Assembly: GCA_009777535.1 (NCBI GenBank)
Contig: WRLP01000003.1
Coordinates: 1 to 64,000, forward strand
Length of the DNA: 64,000 nucleotides
Reading direction: 5' to 3'
DNA from: Treponema sp.
GTDB taxonomy: Bacteria; Spirochaetota; Spirochaetia; Treponematales; Breznakiellaceae
Positions 49,900 through 57,474 of the stretch are shown piece by piece. The translations under genes were made by a program, and so were the position numbers. The notes under the pieces are model-generated. The model was not told the origin of the DNA. It worked only from the letters and a program-made list of their open reading frames with translations, and searched no databases. Within the stretch, counting starts at the first letter, position 1. Each line of letters begins with the position of its first letter.

Positions 49900-50120
49900 T
49901 TGGCAGCCCCATCACAATCGGATACTTCAATTTTCATGCCAAGAATATTCGCTACCCGCAGAGCTTTATCAAGATGAACAGTAGGTTTACCGTTTTCCAG
50001 ATCGCCTATAAAACGCGCACCGGTATTGGAAACTGCCGCCAGTTGTATTTGAGTGGCTCCATGGCGTTTGCGGTATGTGCGGATCGCCTTTCCGAAGGAT
50101 TTAGAATCTTTCAAATTCAT
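49896..50120 (-). CDS. hipB: HipB-like antitoxin, HTH
   Basis: A 74-residue Cro/cI-type helix-turn-helix protein (FGKAIRTYRKRHGATQIQLAAVSNTGARFIGDLENGKPTVHLDKALRVANILGMKIEV). The pattern ARFIGDLENGK is typical of HipB. It should bind HipA and repress the operon. Its gene precedes hipA with a 4-base overlap. The 24-bp palindrome and two related sites lie 12-125 bases before its start (see operator entry). Confidence 0.93.
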   Translation of the reverse strand: MNLKDSKSFGKAIRTYRKRHGATQIQLAAVSNTGARFIGDLENGKPTVHLDKALRVANILGMKIEVSDCDGAAK

Positions 50121-50132
50121 GTTTTCTCCATA

Positions 50133-50244
50133 TTACTTATCGGTAAGAATAAGGCACTTTATGTGGAAAGTCAACAAAATATTACCGATCGGTAATATTT
50201 AGGAAGTTTTATGAAAATATTTCGAAAATATTACCGCTCGGGAA
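50133..50244. promoter_or_regulatory. hipB operators: three operator-like sites upstream of hipB
   Basis: TTACTTATCGGTAA at 50133-50146, a perfect 24-base palindrome at 50177-50200 whose half is AAATATTACCGA, and TTACCGCTCGGGAA at 50231-50244. All share TTACCGNTCGGTAA. Site 1 lies 13 bases from the hipB start. The arrangement suits cooperative autorepression of hipBA, and the third site also lies near the stop of the adjacent gene. Confidence 0.75.
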
Positions 50245-50253
50245 GAATAATAA

Positions 50254-51282
50254 TTATTTCGGGCGGTCAAAAAAGCCGATTTTATAGCCCAGTCCTATGC
50301 TGATAACATTACGGGTATAATGTATCCTTTCGGGCGACCAGCCGGAGCGGTTTCTTATTACAACATCCCCAATGGAATATAAATAATTTGCGTCAATAAA
50401 AAATGCACCCGTGCTTCCGCCTTTTGCGCCGAATTGGAAGCCTCCGCCCACAGCCCACTGCGGGAAATCAACATAATTTCCTGCCGTAGGCGCCTGTGTA
50501 TTGCAAACTAAATATGGGGACAGCATAAAATGTTTGGCAGGTTTCAGCGGAAATTTAAGCTGTAATCCGATGCCTGGAATAAACGCGAATTCATCTACGG
50601 GATCGCTGAATCTGATATTGAAAAAGGCTTCGGCGCTCATCCAGTCGAGAAATTGAAGTTCAAGGCCGGCTGTTGCTCCGACAAAAACACCAATTTCGTT
50701 CCCTTGATAAATTGGATCATAACCCGGTCTTTCGCTTTTAACACTTTCTTTTATTATGTAAGCCGAAATAACCGGATAATCAAGGGAAACCCGCAAATAA
50801 AGCCATTTATTCCGCCAATTATCGTCTTCTTCCGCTATTTCCACATCTGCCAATCTGGTAATGGGGACGTTTGCCATGGCTTCGTAAACTAAATACAGGT
50901 TAAAACTATACATTTCCTCCAGTTCGGTGAAGGGAAACGTAAATGCAACAATCTCCGCGCTGTCTTCAGCAGAATAAAGAGCTATGTGAAGAAGATATTG
51001 GTCTTCATCCGGCGGAGCATCTCCAAAAGTCCCGTCATCATATAGTATGACATTTGGTTTTACTTCCAGCTGGATTATATAATCTGCTTCCGTTTCACTG
51101 TCTGTTATTGTATAACCGGCTCCGGCAATTTCCATTTCAAAGTTTTCCCTGAAATATATTGCATGATCAGGTCTCTCTGCTGCGACATCGGGGACGTGAA
51201 TTAGAGTATCTTCCCGAATCTGGGCATAAATGGATGCTGCGGCTGTCAAAAACCATAAAAATAAAATTGTATTTTTTTTCAT
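50254..51282 (-). CDS. outer-membrane beta-barrel-like protein
   Basis: A 342-residue exported protein. A signal peptide (LFLWFLTAAASIYAQ) is followed by a domain with mixed strands (to about 160), then a C-terminal barrel-like region with alternating hydrophobic strands: GVFVGATAGLELQFLDW, SAEAFFNIRF, FAFIPGIGLQLKFPL, WAVGGGFQFGAKG and VISIGLGYKIGFF. The final aromatic FF near the C-terminus suits outer-membrane insertion by BamA. I do not recognise a named family; many treponemes carry such proteins. It follows the hipBA operators on the same strand. Confidence 0.7.
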   Translation of the reverse strand: MKKNTILFLWFLTAAASIYAQIREDTLIHVPDVAAERPDHAIYFRENFEMEIAGAGYTITDSETEADYIIQLEVKPNVILYDDGTFGDAPPDEDQYLLHIALYSAEDSAEIVAFTFPFTELEEMYSFNLYLVYEAMANVPITRLADVEIAEEDDNWRNKWLYLRVSLDYPVISAYIIKESVKSERPGYDPIYQGNEIGVFVGATAGLELQFLDWMSAEAFFNIRFSDPVDEFAFIPGIGLQLKFPLKPAKHFMLSPYLVCNTQAPTAGNYVDFPQWAVGGGFQFGAKGGSTGAFFIDANYLYSIGDVVIRNRSGWSPERIHYTRNVISIGLGYKIGFFDRPK

Positions 51283-51389
51283 TAATTTAAGAATAATTCA
51301 TTTTTTTTATATATCAATGGATACCGGGAAAATATATTTTTTAATGTTTTACGCTTGAAATTCCAATTATCTGAATTACAGTTAGATAT

Positions 51390-52802
51390 ATGAAGCGTTT
51401 ATTGCTTGCTTTATTTTCCGGATTTCTGTTTGTATTTCCGGTTATTTCACAGGTTACAAATTTTTCCCAGCGGGGCAGGGCTGTACAGGAATTAACTGCC
51501 GCAGGGCTTACTGCCTCCCACCCAAGCCTTCCGATAAACTCAAGGGCAACGGTAAGAAATGCCGTAACCGGCGCAGAAACAGAAGTTACCATAACCGGAC
51601 GTATTCCTGCTGCCAGAGATCGTATAATCGATCTTTCTCCCGGCGCCTGGGAAGCGCTGGGATTAACTGCGGAAACAGAGGTGATTATCTCTACCAGCCC
51701 GCCTGCAAGGCCCCGTCCGGCTGTGGCGCAGGAGCCGCCTCCGGTTATTGATGGACCGCTTATTAATGAACCGCAAAGTGAACCAATCGCTGTTGTGCCT
51801 CCGGTGAATGAACCGGTAATTGCAGAGGTGGAACCTGCTAAGGCTGCAGAGCCGGCACAGCCCCTTTCAATTACAATTAATGCCTATATATCCACGGCAG
51901 ATGGAAGTGTTCTGGAAAAAACATCTTCTACGGCAGGCTCAACAGAGACAGCCGCACCTGGTTCCACGTGGACTACTGCCCCTGGTTCCACAGCGGCTGC
52001 TGCCCCTGGTTCCACGGCGGCTGCTGCCGCGCCCTCCAACACTGACTTTCTTGCATGGCTTATGGCAATGGATGCCCGTGAAGGAAGGGAAGCAAGAGAA
52101 GCCAGAGAATACCGTGAAGATAGGGCTATACGCGGCGAAGAAAGAAGAGATAGTGTCCGTATCCAGCAGCCCCAATCACCATCGCAACAGCCGGTACAAT
52201 TTGCACAACCGCCTCAGCCCCAACAGCAACAGCAGCCGCAAATAATTTATATTCAGCCGTCATACGCGGCTGATCCGCCGCCGGCAGCACCCGTGCAGCA
52301 GCCCCAGCAGTATATTCAGGCGACGCCTTTATATTCACATCAGCCGGTGCAAACGATTCAGAGTCCGCCGCCACAGCCTGTGTATCATCAACAGTTTGTT
52401 CAGCCGCCTCAGCCGGTATACGAGCAACAACCGGTGTATACGCCCCGGCAGTCATATACGGATTCTCCTCCGCCTGCTGCTTATACCCCTGCTCCACAGC
52501 AGCCGCAACAGCCGATGCATTTTGTTCAACCGCCTCAGCAGTCTACCGGAATAGAAATAATTCCGGGGTGGCCTAACCCATACGTCAACAGAGTATATCG
52601 TTTGCAGGTTGGTTCTTTTTCTGCGCCGGAAGCCGCCGCAAGAGCCGAGCAATATATTTGGGCTGCGGGCTTCACCGCCGGACGTGAAATGTACGGCTCC
52701 CTGCACCGGGTACTCGTGCTAAATGTTCATGCGGCAGATGTATATAATTCTGTAAACCGCCTCGCAGCCTATGGGTTCAGGCAGTTTTGGGTAAGGGACT
52801 AG
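51390..52802 (+). CDS. SPOR-domain envelope protein with Pro/Gln-rich linker
   Basis: A 470-residue exported protein. A signal peptide (to about residue 21) leads to a double-psi-beta-barrel-like region (ATVRNAVTGAETEVTITGRIPAARDRIIDLSPGAWEALGL), as in RlpA. A long low-complexity linker follows: four 8-residue repeats (PGSTAAAA type), an Arg/Glu helix (EGREAREAREYREDRA), then a Pro/Gln/Val-rich 220 residues. The C-terminal SPOR domain (about 395-470; YRLQVGSFSAPEAAARAEQYI..) binds denuded peptidoglycan at the division site. RlpA-type proteins can be lytic transglycosylases, but the catalytic His/Asp are not clear here. Confidence 0.85.
   Translation: MKRLLLALFSGFLFVFPVISQVTNFSQRGRAVQELTAAGLTASHPSLPINSRATVRNAVTGAETEVTITGRIPAARDRIIDLSPGAWEALGLTAETEVIISTSPPARPRPAVAQEPPPVIDGPLINEPQSEPIAVVPPVNEPVIAEVEPAKAAEPAQPLSITINAYISTADGSVLEKTSSTAGSTETAAPGSTWTTAPGSTAAAAPGSTAAAAAPSNTDFLAWLMAMDAREGREAREAREYREDRAIRGEERRDSVRIQQPQSPSQQPVQFAQPPQPQQQQQPQIIYIQPSYAADPPPAAPVQQPQQYIQATPLYSHQPVQTIQSPPPQPVYHQQFVQPPQPVYEQQPVYTPRQSYTDSPPPAAYTPAPQQPQQPMHFVQPPQQSTGIEIIPGWPNPYVNRVYRLQVGSFSAPEAAARAEQYIWAAGFTAGREMYGSLHRVLVLNVHAADVYNSVNRLAAYGFRQFWVRD
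51933..52028 (+). repeat. four 24-base tandem repeats in the SPOR protein linker
   Basis: Units of 24 bases encode AGSTETAA, PGSTWTTA, PGSTAAAA and PGSTAAAA. The last two units differ at one base, so they arose recently. Copy number may vary between strains. Confidence 0.9.
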
Positions 52803-52828
52803 GAACAACACAAAAAGACGGTGGGGGA

Positions 52829-53461
52829 TTACTTTTTGCGGAACAGTCCCCTTGAAAGCAATGTCATAACTTCGTCCGTGAGTTTATTCAGATCTTTTGT
52901 GGTCAGGCGCTTGTTGTTAAAAATTACCTTTAGGCAGATGAAGTTTGCCACTCCCATCAGAAACCATGCCGCAGTCGAATAATCAATGGTGATAAGCTCC
53001 TTGCTGTATTTACGCAGGGCGGCGATATAGCTTTTTGCAAAACGGATATAATAATCTTCGAAGAGCGCAGGATCAATATGAGATGAGCCCCAGATAATTT
53101 TATAACACTGGGGGTTAGCATGGCCGAAACGTATAAAAGCCTTTAGCCCTTCTTTTTCCATCTCGAAACGGGTTTTGCATTTTGCTATATGCTTGTTAAT
53201 ATAAGTATTAATTATAACATAATAATTCCTGACCAGATAATCATATATCGCCGTCTTGTCCTGGAAATAAATGTAAAATGTACCAACCGCGGTTCTGGCG
53301 TGGCGGCAAATATCCGCTATGGAGGTTTCATAAAAACCTTTCTTGCTGAACAGCGTTTCCGCAGAATCGCATATCCTGCACATCTTTTTGAAACCTACCT
53401 GGGATTTCGGAAGGTTTACCCCCTTTAAGCGGGATGCATCATTAAAAAATATATATTCCAT
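52829..53461 (-). CDS. TetR family regulator
   Basis: A 210-residue regulator. The N-terminal HTH is CRICDSAETLFSKKGFYETSIADICRHARTAVGTFYIYF followed by DKTAIYDYL, the classic TetR signature. The C-terminal two thirds is an all-helical ligand domain rich in aromatic residues. It is divergent from the reductase gene, and paired palindromes TGAATATA(C/G)TTCA lie in the shared promoter. The ATG 53461 has no clear ribosome site; an in-frame ATG at 53383 has one but would cut into the HTH, so the longer form is kept. It probably senses an acyl or ring metabolite and controls the cluster. Confidence 0.93.
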   Translation of the reverse strand: MEYIFFNDASRLKGVNLPKSQVGFKKMCRICDSAETLFSKKGFYETSIADICRHARTAVGTFYIYFQDKTAIYDYLVRNYYVIINTYINKHIAKCKTRFEMEKEGLKAFIRFGHANPQCYKIIWGSSHIDPALFEDYYIRFAKSYIAALRKYSKELITIDYSTAAWFLMGVANFICLKVIFNNKRLTTKDLNKLTDEVMTLLSRGLFRKK

Positions 53462-53466
53462 AAATG

Positions 53467-53532
53467 TGAATATACTTCAAAAAAAAAGGTTTGACAAACC
53501 CCATGATTTTATATTAATATGAATATAGTTCA
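53467..53532. promoter_or_regulatory. promoter with two TetR operator sites
   Basis: TGAATATACTTCA (53467-53479) and TGAATATAGTTCA (53520-53532) are 53 bases apart, five helical turns. TTGACA lies at 53491-53496 and TAATAT at 53515-53520 (18-base spacer), overlapping the second site. A separate palindrome GTACGGCCGTAC lies at about 53550-53561. Repression of both the regulator and the reductase gene is expected. Confidence 0.7.
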
Positions 53533-53583
53533 TAATTTAAATTATACTGTACGGCCGTACGGCTATACTATTTTAAGGAGAGA

Positions 53584-54306
53584 ATGATGAGATTACAGGG
53601 AAAAACAGCGGTTATTACAGGCGGTGCCAGAGGGCTGGGAGAGGCCATGGCAAGACTTTTTGCGGCTGAAGGCGCCAAAATACTGGCCTGCGACATGGGC
53701 GAGCCTCAGTACAAACTGGACAATGTAGAGTTCTACAAGCTCGATGTTACCGACGGCGAAGCCTGCAGGAAATTCACTGAATATGCGGCGGAGAAGTACA
53801 AAAAGATCGATATTCTGGTCAATAATGCGGGCATTACCAAGGACGGTATGACACGAAAGATGACCGATGATATGTGGGATGCAGTTATCGCGGTCAACTT
53901 AAAGGGCGTGTTCAATCTTACGCGTTTCATTGGGCCCCACATGGAAGATACTGGCGGCGGCAGCATTATCAATATATCGAGCGTGGTAGGCGAGTACGGC
54001 AATATCGGCCAGGTCAACTATGCCGCATCCAAGTCCGGTGTTATCGGCATGGCAAAAACATGGGCCAAGGAATTTGCCCGCAAGGGCGTGCCGGTGCGCT
54101 GCAATGCGATCGCTCCCGGTTACATAATGACCGATATCCTTAAAACAGTTCCGCAAGAATTACTGGATAAATTCGCCGCCGCCACAATGCTTGGCCGGCT
54201 TGGTCAGCCGGAAGAAATTGCAAAGGCCGCGCTTTTCCTTGCCAGCGATGATTCCTCATACGTTACCGGTATAGTGCTTTCCGTTAACGGAGGATTGAGG
54301 CTCTGA
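53584..54306 (+). CDS. fabG: short-chain dehydrogenase, FabG-like
   Basis: A 240-residue SDR. The NADP motif is TGGARGLGEAMARLF, the NNAG element is LVNNAGITKDGM, and the catalytic Ser-Tyr-Lys lies in IINISSVVGEYGNIGQVNYAASKSG. The sequence is close to 3-oxoacyl-ACP reductases. Alone, this would be fatty-acid synthesis, but its TetR-controlled place before a KAS III-like gene and a Liv transporter favours a catabolic 3-hydroxyacyl (or ring alcohol) dehydrogenase. The start has AAGGAG and may use ATG 53584 or 53587. The KAS-like gene follows after one base. Confidence 0.9.
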   Translation: MMRLQGKTAVITGGARGLGEAMARLFAAEGAKILACDMGEPQYKLDNVEFYKLDVTDGEACRKFTEYAAEKYKKIDILVNNAGITKDGMTRKMTDDMWDAVIAVNLKGVFNLTRFIGPHMEDTGGGSIINISSVVGEYGNIGQVNYAASKSGVIGMAKTWAKEFARKGVPVRCNAIAPGYIMTDILKTVPQELLDKFAAATMLGRLGQPEEIAKAALFLASDDSSYVTGIVLSVNGGLRL

Positions 54307-54307
54307 T

Positions 54308-55321
54308 TTGGACCATGCGGGAGTAGTCGGAACCGGCATCTATATTCCGAAAACAAGAATGAGCGCCGCAGAAATATCTATAGCCACAGGCGGCGTGTGG
54401 AGCGAACAGGCGGTTATCGAAAAACTGGGTATCATCAGCAAACCCGTGCCGGGTTTTGATGACGGTACCCAGGAAATGGGGGCAAGAGCCGCCCTCGATT
54501 GCCTTAAAAATACCGGAGTATCTCCGCAGGAAATCGATCTTATCCTGTGCATTGGCGAAGAATGGAAAGAATATCCCCTGACCACTTCGGCTCTTTATAT
54601 CCAGGACAGGATCGGTGCGGTAAACGCTTGGGGCATCGATTTACAAAACCGCTGCTGCACCTGCTGTGCGTCAATTAAGATGGCGGCTGACACCCTTGCT
54701 GCGGATCCGGAAATAAAAACCGTCATGATTGTGGGGGGCTACCGCAACGGCGACTTTGTCGATTATACCAACAAAGATATATCCATGATGTACGACCTGG
54801 GGGCGGGGGCCGGCGCGATGATTCTTAAAAAGAACTATGGAAAGAATAGAGTTCTTGGCTCCCACATCATTGCCGACGGTTCCCTGGCAAGAACAGCCGG
54901 TGTGCGGATCGGTGGCATAAACGAACCTTTTAACCCTGATAATATCGAAGCCGGCTATAAATCGCTTGAACTATTTGATGCGAAAAAAATGAAAAGCCGC
55001 CTTAACGAGGCAAGCATGAACAACTGGTATAAATGTATTGATGAGAGTCTGCGTAAAGGCGGTTTAAGCCGCAGTGATATAGGCTACCTTGCCGTTCTCC
55101 ATTTCAAACGCTCGGCCCACCTCGCGCTTCTTTCGGAGCTGGGACTGAGTGAAGACCAATCCATCTATCTTGAAAACTACGGACACCTTGGGCAGGTCGA
55201 TCAGATACTTTCGATACACCTGGCTCTGCAAAACGGAAAAATAAAGCCGGGAACCAATGTAATAACATTGGCCGCCGGCATTGGCTACGTTTGGGCCGCA
55301 AATCTGATTCAGTGGGGATAA
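54308..55321 (+). CDS. KAS III / thiolase-superfamily enzyme
   Basis: A 337-residue enzyme from TTG 54308. The KAS III fold is evident: GVVGTGIYIPKTRMSA, then the cysteine-rich active-site segment RCCTCCASIKMAADTL (canonical AC-A-G), a His in AVLHFKRSAHLALL (position of the KAS III PHQAN His) and ENYGHLGQVD (position of the Asn-Gly motif, with Asn present). The unusual double CC-T-CC around the nucleophile and the changed His-Asn context suggest a non-fatty-acid role, for example a claisen-type cleavage or acyl-transfer step. It is translationally coupled to the SDR gene and ends in the terminator hairpin before the Liv genes. Confidence 0.85.
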   Translation: MDHAGVVGTGIYIPKTRMSAAEISIATGGVWSEQAVIEKLGIISKPVPGFDDGTQEMGARAALDCLKNTGVSPQEIDLILCIGEEWKEYPLTTSALYIQDRIGAVNAWGIDLQNRCCTCCASIKMAADTLAADPEIKTVMIVGGYRNGDFVDYTNKDISMMYDLGAGAGAMILKKNYGKNRVLGSHIIADGSLARTAGVRIGGINEPFNPDNIEAGYKSLELFDAKKMKSRLNEASMNNWYKCIDESLRKGGLSRSDIGYLAVLHFKRSAHLALLSELGLSEDQSIYLENYGHLGQVDQILSIHLALQNGKIKPGTNVITLAAGIGYVWAANLIQWG

Positions 55322-55326
55322 AAAAA

Positions 55327-55386
55327 AGGTAAAAGTGTTAAAGCTATATTCGTAGCCTTCACTTTTACCTTTTACCTTTTCCTTTT
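55327..55386. terminator. bidirectional hairpin built from the purine repeat
   Basis: GGTAAAAGTG (55327-55336) pairs with CACTTTTACC (55359-55368), flanked by A-run and T-run, so it can stop both converging transcripts. The downstream CTTTTACCTTTTACCTTTTCC is the same word family as the tracts at 3592 and 27007. Confidence 0.8.
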
Positions 55387-56689
55387 ATTGTGACAGCCTC
55401 TGAATAAGTTCGTCTATTGATGCCATCGGCTCTATTTCTTCAAAGTAAGCGGGTACATTGCCTGAGGGTCTTCGGTATTTCACAAACGACATGGAATCAA
55501 GGCCAATCCTTTTCCCTCCCGCATAATCCACTCCGCCGGACAGCGCGACAGGGCAGCGTTCCCTCTCCATCACTTCAAGGAAATTTTCGGCTGTAAAAGG
55601 CCTGCCCGCTCTTTGGAGTCTCTCCAGCCCCGTCATGAACATTTTTAACGCGATATATGAGCTGGTCGAATAGGCATTGTAATAATACGCTTCCCTCTGC
55701 GAGGCGGCAAATTTTCCCCTGGAAATCGCCCAGTCAACAACCTTAAAGTATTCTTCGGCGTCTCTCGCCCTGCGTCTTGCTTCGGGGCTGTTGGGATCAG
55801 CCTCGTTAAGAACAACCCATGAGGCGCTGTAAATGTCCGCCGCATTGGCGTTCAGCGCTTCCGGCGGTACTATCGCGGGCATTGCATTGGTATAAGTAGT
55901 AATTATAGGCTTCGGGCGTGAGAATGAATTTGCATAGGCGGCGGAATAAATTGCCTTAAAATAAGTCTGGTTGCCAGCCGCGATAATTACATCGCAGTTT
56001 TGTACCGCCGCAATCTGCGCGGTAATTGCAGCTGCATCGGACGAACTTATCGACTGGTAAATAACCTGCGGCTTGTTTGCGCGTGTATCCCGCGCCGCCT
56101 GTGTTTCAATTCCCTCTTTGAAAGAGATTCCGTCATCTCCGGTTGAATGGACAACGCCGATTGACCTTACATTGCCGAAGGCTGTTGCCGCTCGAAGGTA
56201 CATAAGGCGCCCTTCGGTATTGTAATTGGGCTGCACACCCATCATATAACGCTGTCTGCCTACGGCCGGCTCATAGACCTGCGCGCTTGTACCGGTGCCG
56301 AAATAAACCGCGGGGATCCCTGAGTTTTCCAGCAATTCCTTGGCAGCAATTACATTCCATGTACCAAGAATGCCAACAAAGGCATCAACCCTGTCATCGT
56401 AAATAAGACGCTCCAGCAGGGATTTTCCGGCGGCACCGTCGCCCTTATCGTCATAGACGATATACTTCAGCGTTTTCCCCTGAAGGATCTCTCGATACTC
56501 CGGTGCTTCGTTAATGTAATCGACAAAGACCCTGTAAAAGGCTCCATAGGGCAGACCGACGATTGCATAGGCGCCTTCCGAACAAATTGTCGCGCCTATT
56601 TTGATTACGTCTTTTTCTTCCTGCCCCAGGGCAAAGAGCGATGCTGCCGTTAATAACATTACGACAGCCACAATTAATAATTTTTTCAT
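55385..56689 (-). CDS. branched-chain-type ABC substrate-binding protein (LivJ-like)
   Basis: About 434 residues from ATG 56689, with GGAGG 6 bases before. A signal peptide (KKLLIVAVVMLLTAASLFA) precedes a family 6 (LivJ/AmiC) binding protein: IKIGATICSEGAYAIVGLPYG, RLIYDDRVDAFVGILGTWN and a C-terminal YAGGKRIGLDSMSFVKYR. Such proteins bind branched-chain amino acids but also short fatty acids, amides and aromatic acids. It is the last gene of the operon, whereas in E. coli livJ is separate and upstream. Ligand is presumably the substrate degraded by the neighbouring enzymes (inference). Confidence 0.92.
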   Translation of the reverse strand: MKKLLIVAVVMLLTAASLFALGQEEKDVIKIGATICSEGAYAIVGLPYGAFYRVFVDYINEAPEYREILQGKTLKYIVYDDKGDGAAGKSLLERLIYDDRVDAFVGILGTWNVIAAKELLENSGIPAVYFGTGTSAQVYEPAVGRQRYMMGVQPNYNTEGRLMYLRAATAFGNVRSIGVVHSTGDDGISFKEGIETQAARDTRANKPQVIYQSISSSDAAAITAQIAAVQNCDVIIAAGNQTYFKAIYSAAYANSFSRPKPIITTYTNAMPAIVPPEALNANAADIYSASWVVLNEADPNSPEARRRARDAEEYFKVVDWAISRGKFAASQREAYYYNAYSTSSYIALKMFMTGLERLQRAGRPFTAENFLEVMERERCPVALSGGVDYAGGKRIGLDSMSFVKYRRPSGNVPAYFEEIEPMASIDELIQRLSQ

Positions 56690-56724
56690 TTTATCCTCCA
56701 TAAATTGTTGTCTAAAAATATTGT

Positions 56725-57474
56725 TTAGGTTTTACTGCCTAAATATGCTTCGATTAAACGCTGGTCGTTTATGAGTTCGCTTGCCGGACCCTCCATGCTG
56801 ATTTTACCCAGCTCCAGCACCAGCGCATAATCCGCTATTTTAAGCGTCTGCAGTGCGTTCTGCTCAACTATTAAAATGGTGGTGCCCTGTGCGCTGATTT
56901 CCTTGATATTATTAAAAATTGTTTTAACCAGTATGGGAGCAAGCCCAAGCGAGGGCTCGTCCAGGACAAGGAGTTTGGGGCTGGACATAAGCGCCCGCGC
57001 GATTGCCAGCATCTGCTGTTCTCCGCCGGAAAGCGTGTGTGCCTGCTGCTTCCGCCTCTCTTTAAGAACCGGGAACATATTGTACACATATTCTTCGTTT
57101 TGTTTTTTTGTTTTTGCGCCGGCACCGCGGTTCTTTTTAACCAGACTGTAGGTGCCGACGATCAGATTTTCCTCAACGGTAAGCCCCAAAAGAATGTGCC
57201 TGCCTTCGGGGCAGTGTGAAATACCGGAGCATGCAATGGAATTGATGCTTTTGCCGGCAATACTTTCGCCGTCGAAAAGGATCTCCCCGTCCTTTGGCTT
57301 AACGATGCCGGAAATGGCCCGCAGGGTTGTGCTCTTGCCGGCGCCGTTTGCACCTAATATTGCGACTATCTGGCCCGCGCCGACCTTAAAACTGATGCCT
57401 TTAACGGCTTTTATTGCGCCGTATTCAACGGCAAGGTTGTTTACTTCCAGAATATTTGACGGTACGGCTGACAT
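56725..57474 (-). CDS. livF: branched-chain-type ABC ATPase (LivF)
   Basis: About 249 residues from ATG 57474, overlapping the LivM-G stop (ATGA). Walker A is GANGAGKSTT (41-50), signature TLSGGEQQMLAIARALMSSP, Walker B KLLVLDEPSLGLAPI, H-loop TILIVEQNALQTLKIAD. These are LivF-type. The operon has only one free-standing ATPase besides the LivG half of the fusion, so the heterodimer is complete. A longer upstream frame exists but has no ribosome site. Confidence 0.95.
   Translation of the reverse strand: MSAVPSNILEVNNLAVEYGAIKAVKGISFKVGAGQIVAILGANGAGKSTTLRAISGIVKPKDGEILFDGESIAGKSINSIACSGISHCPEGRHILLGLTVEENLIVGTYSLVKKNRGAGAKTKKQNEEYVYNMFPVLKERRKQQAHTLSGGEQQMLAIARALMSSPKLLVLDEPSLGLAPILVKTIFNNIKEISAQGTTILIVEQNALQTLKIADYALVLELGKISMEGPASELINDQRLIEAYLGSKT

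Noticed and set aside
48655-50120. Lone kinase of unknown type.
   Set aside because: The overlapping HTH partner and HipA motifs identify the pair as hipBA.
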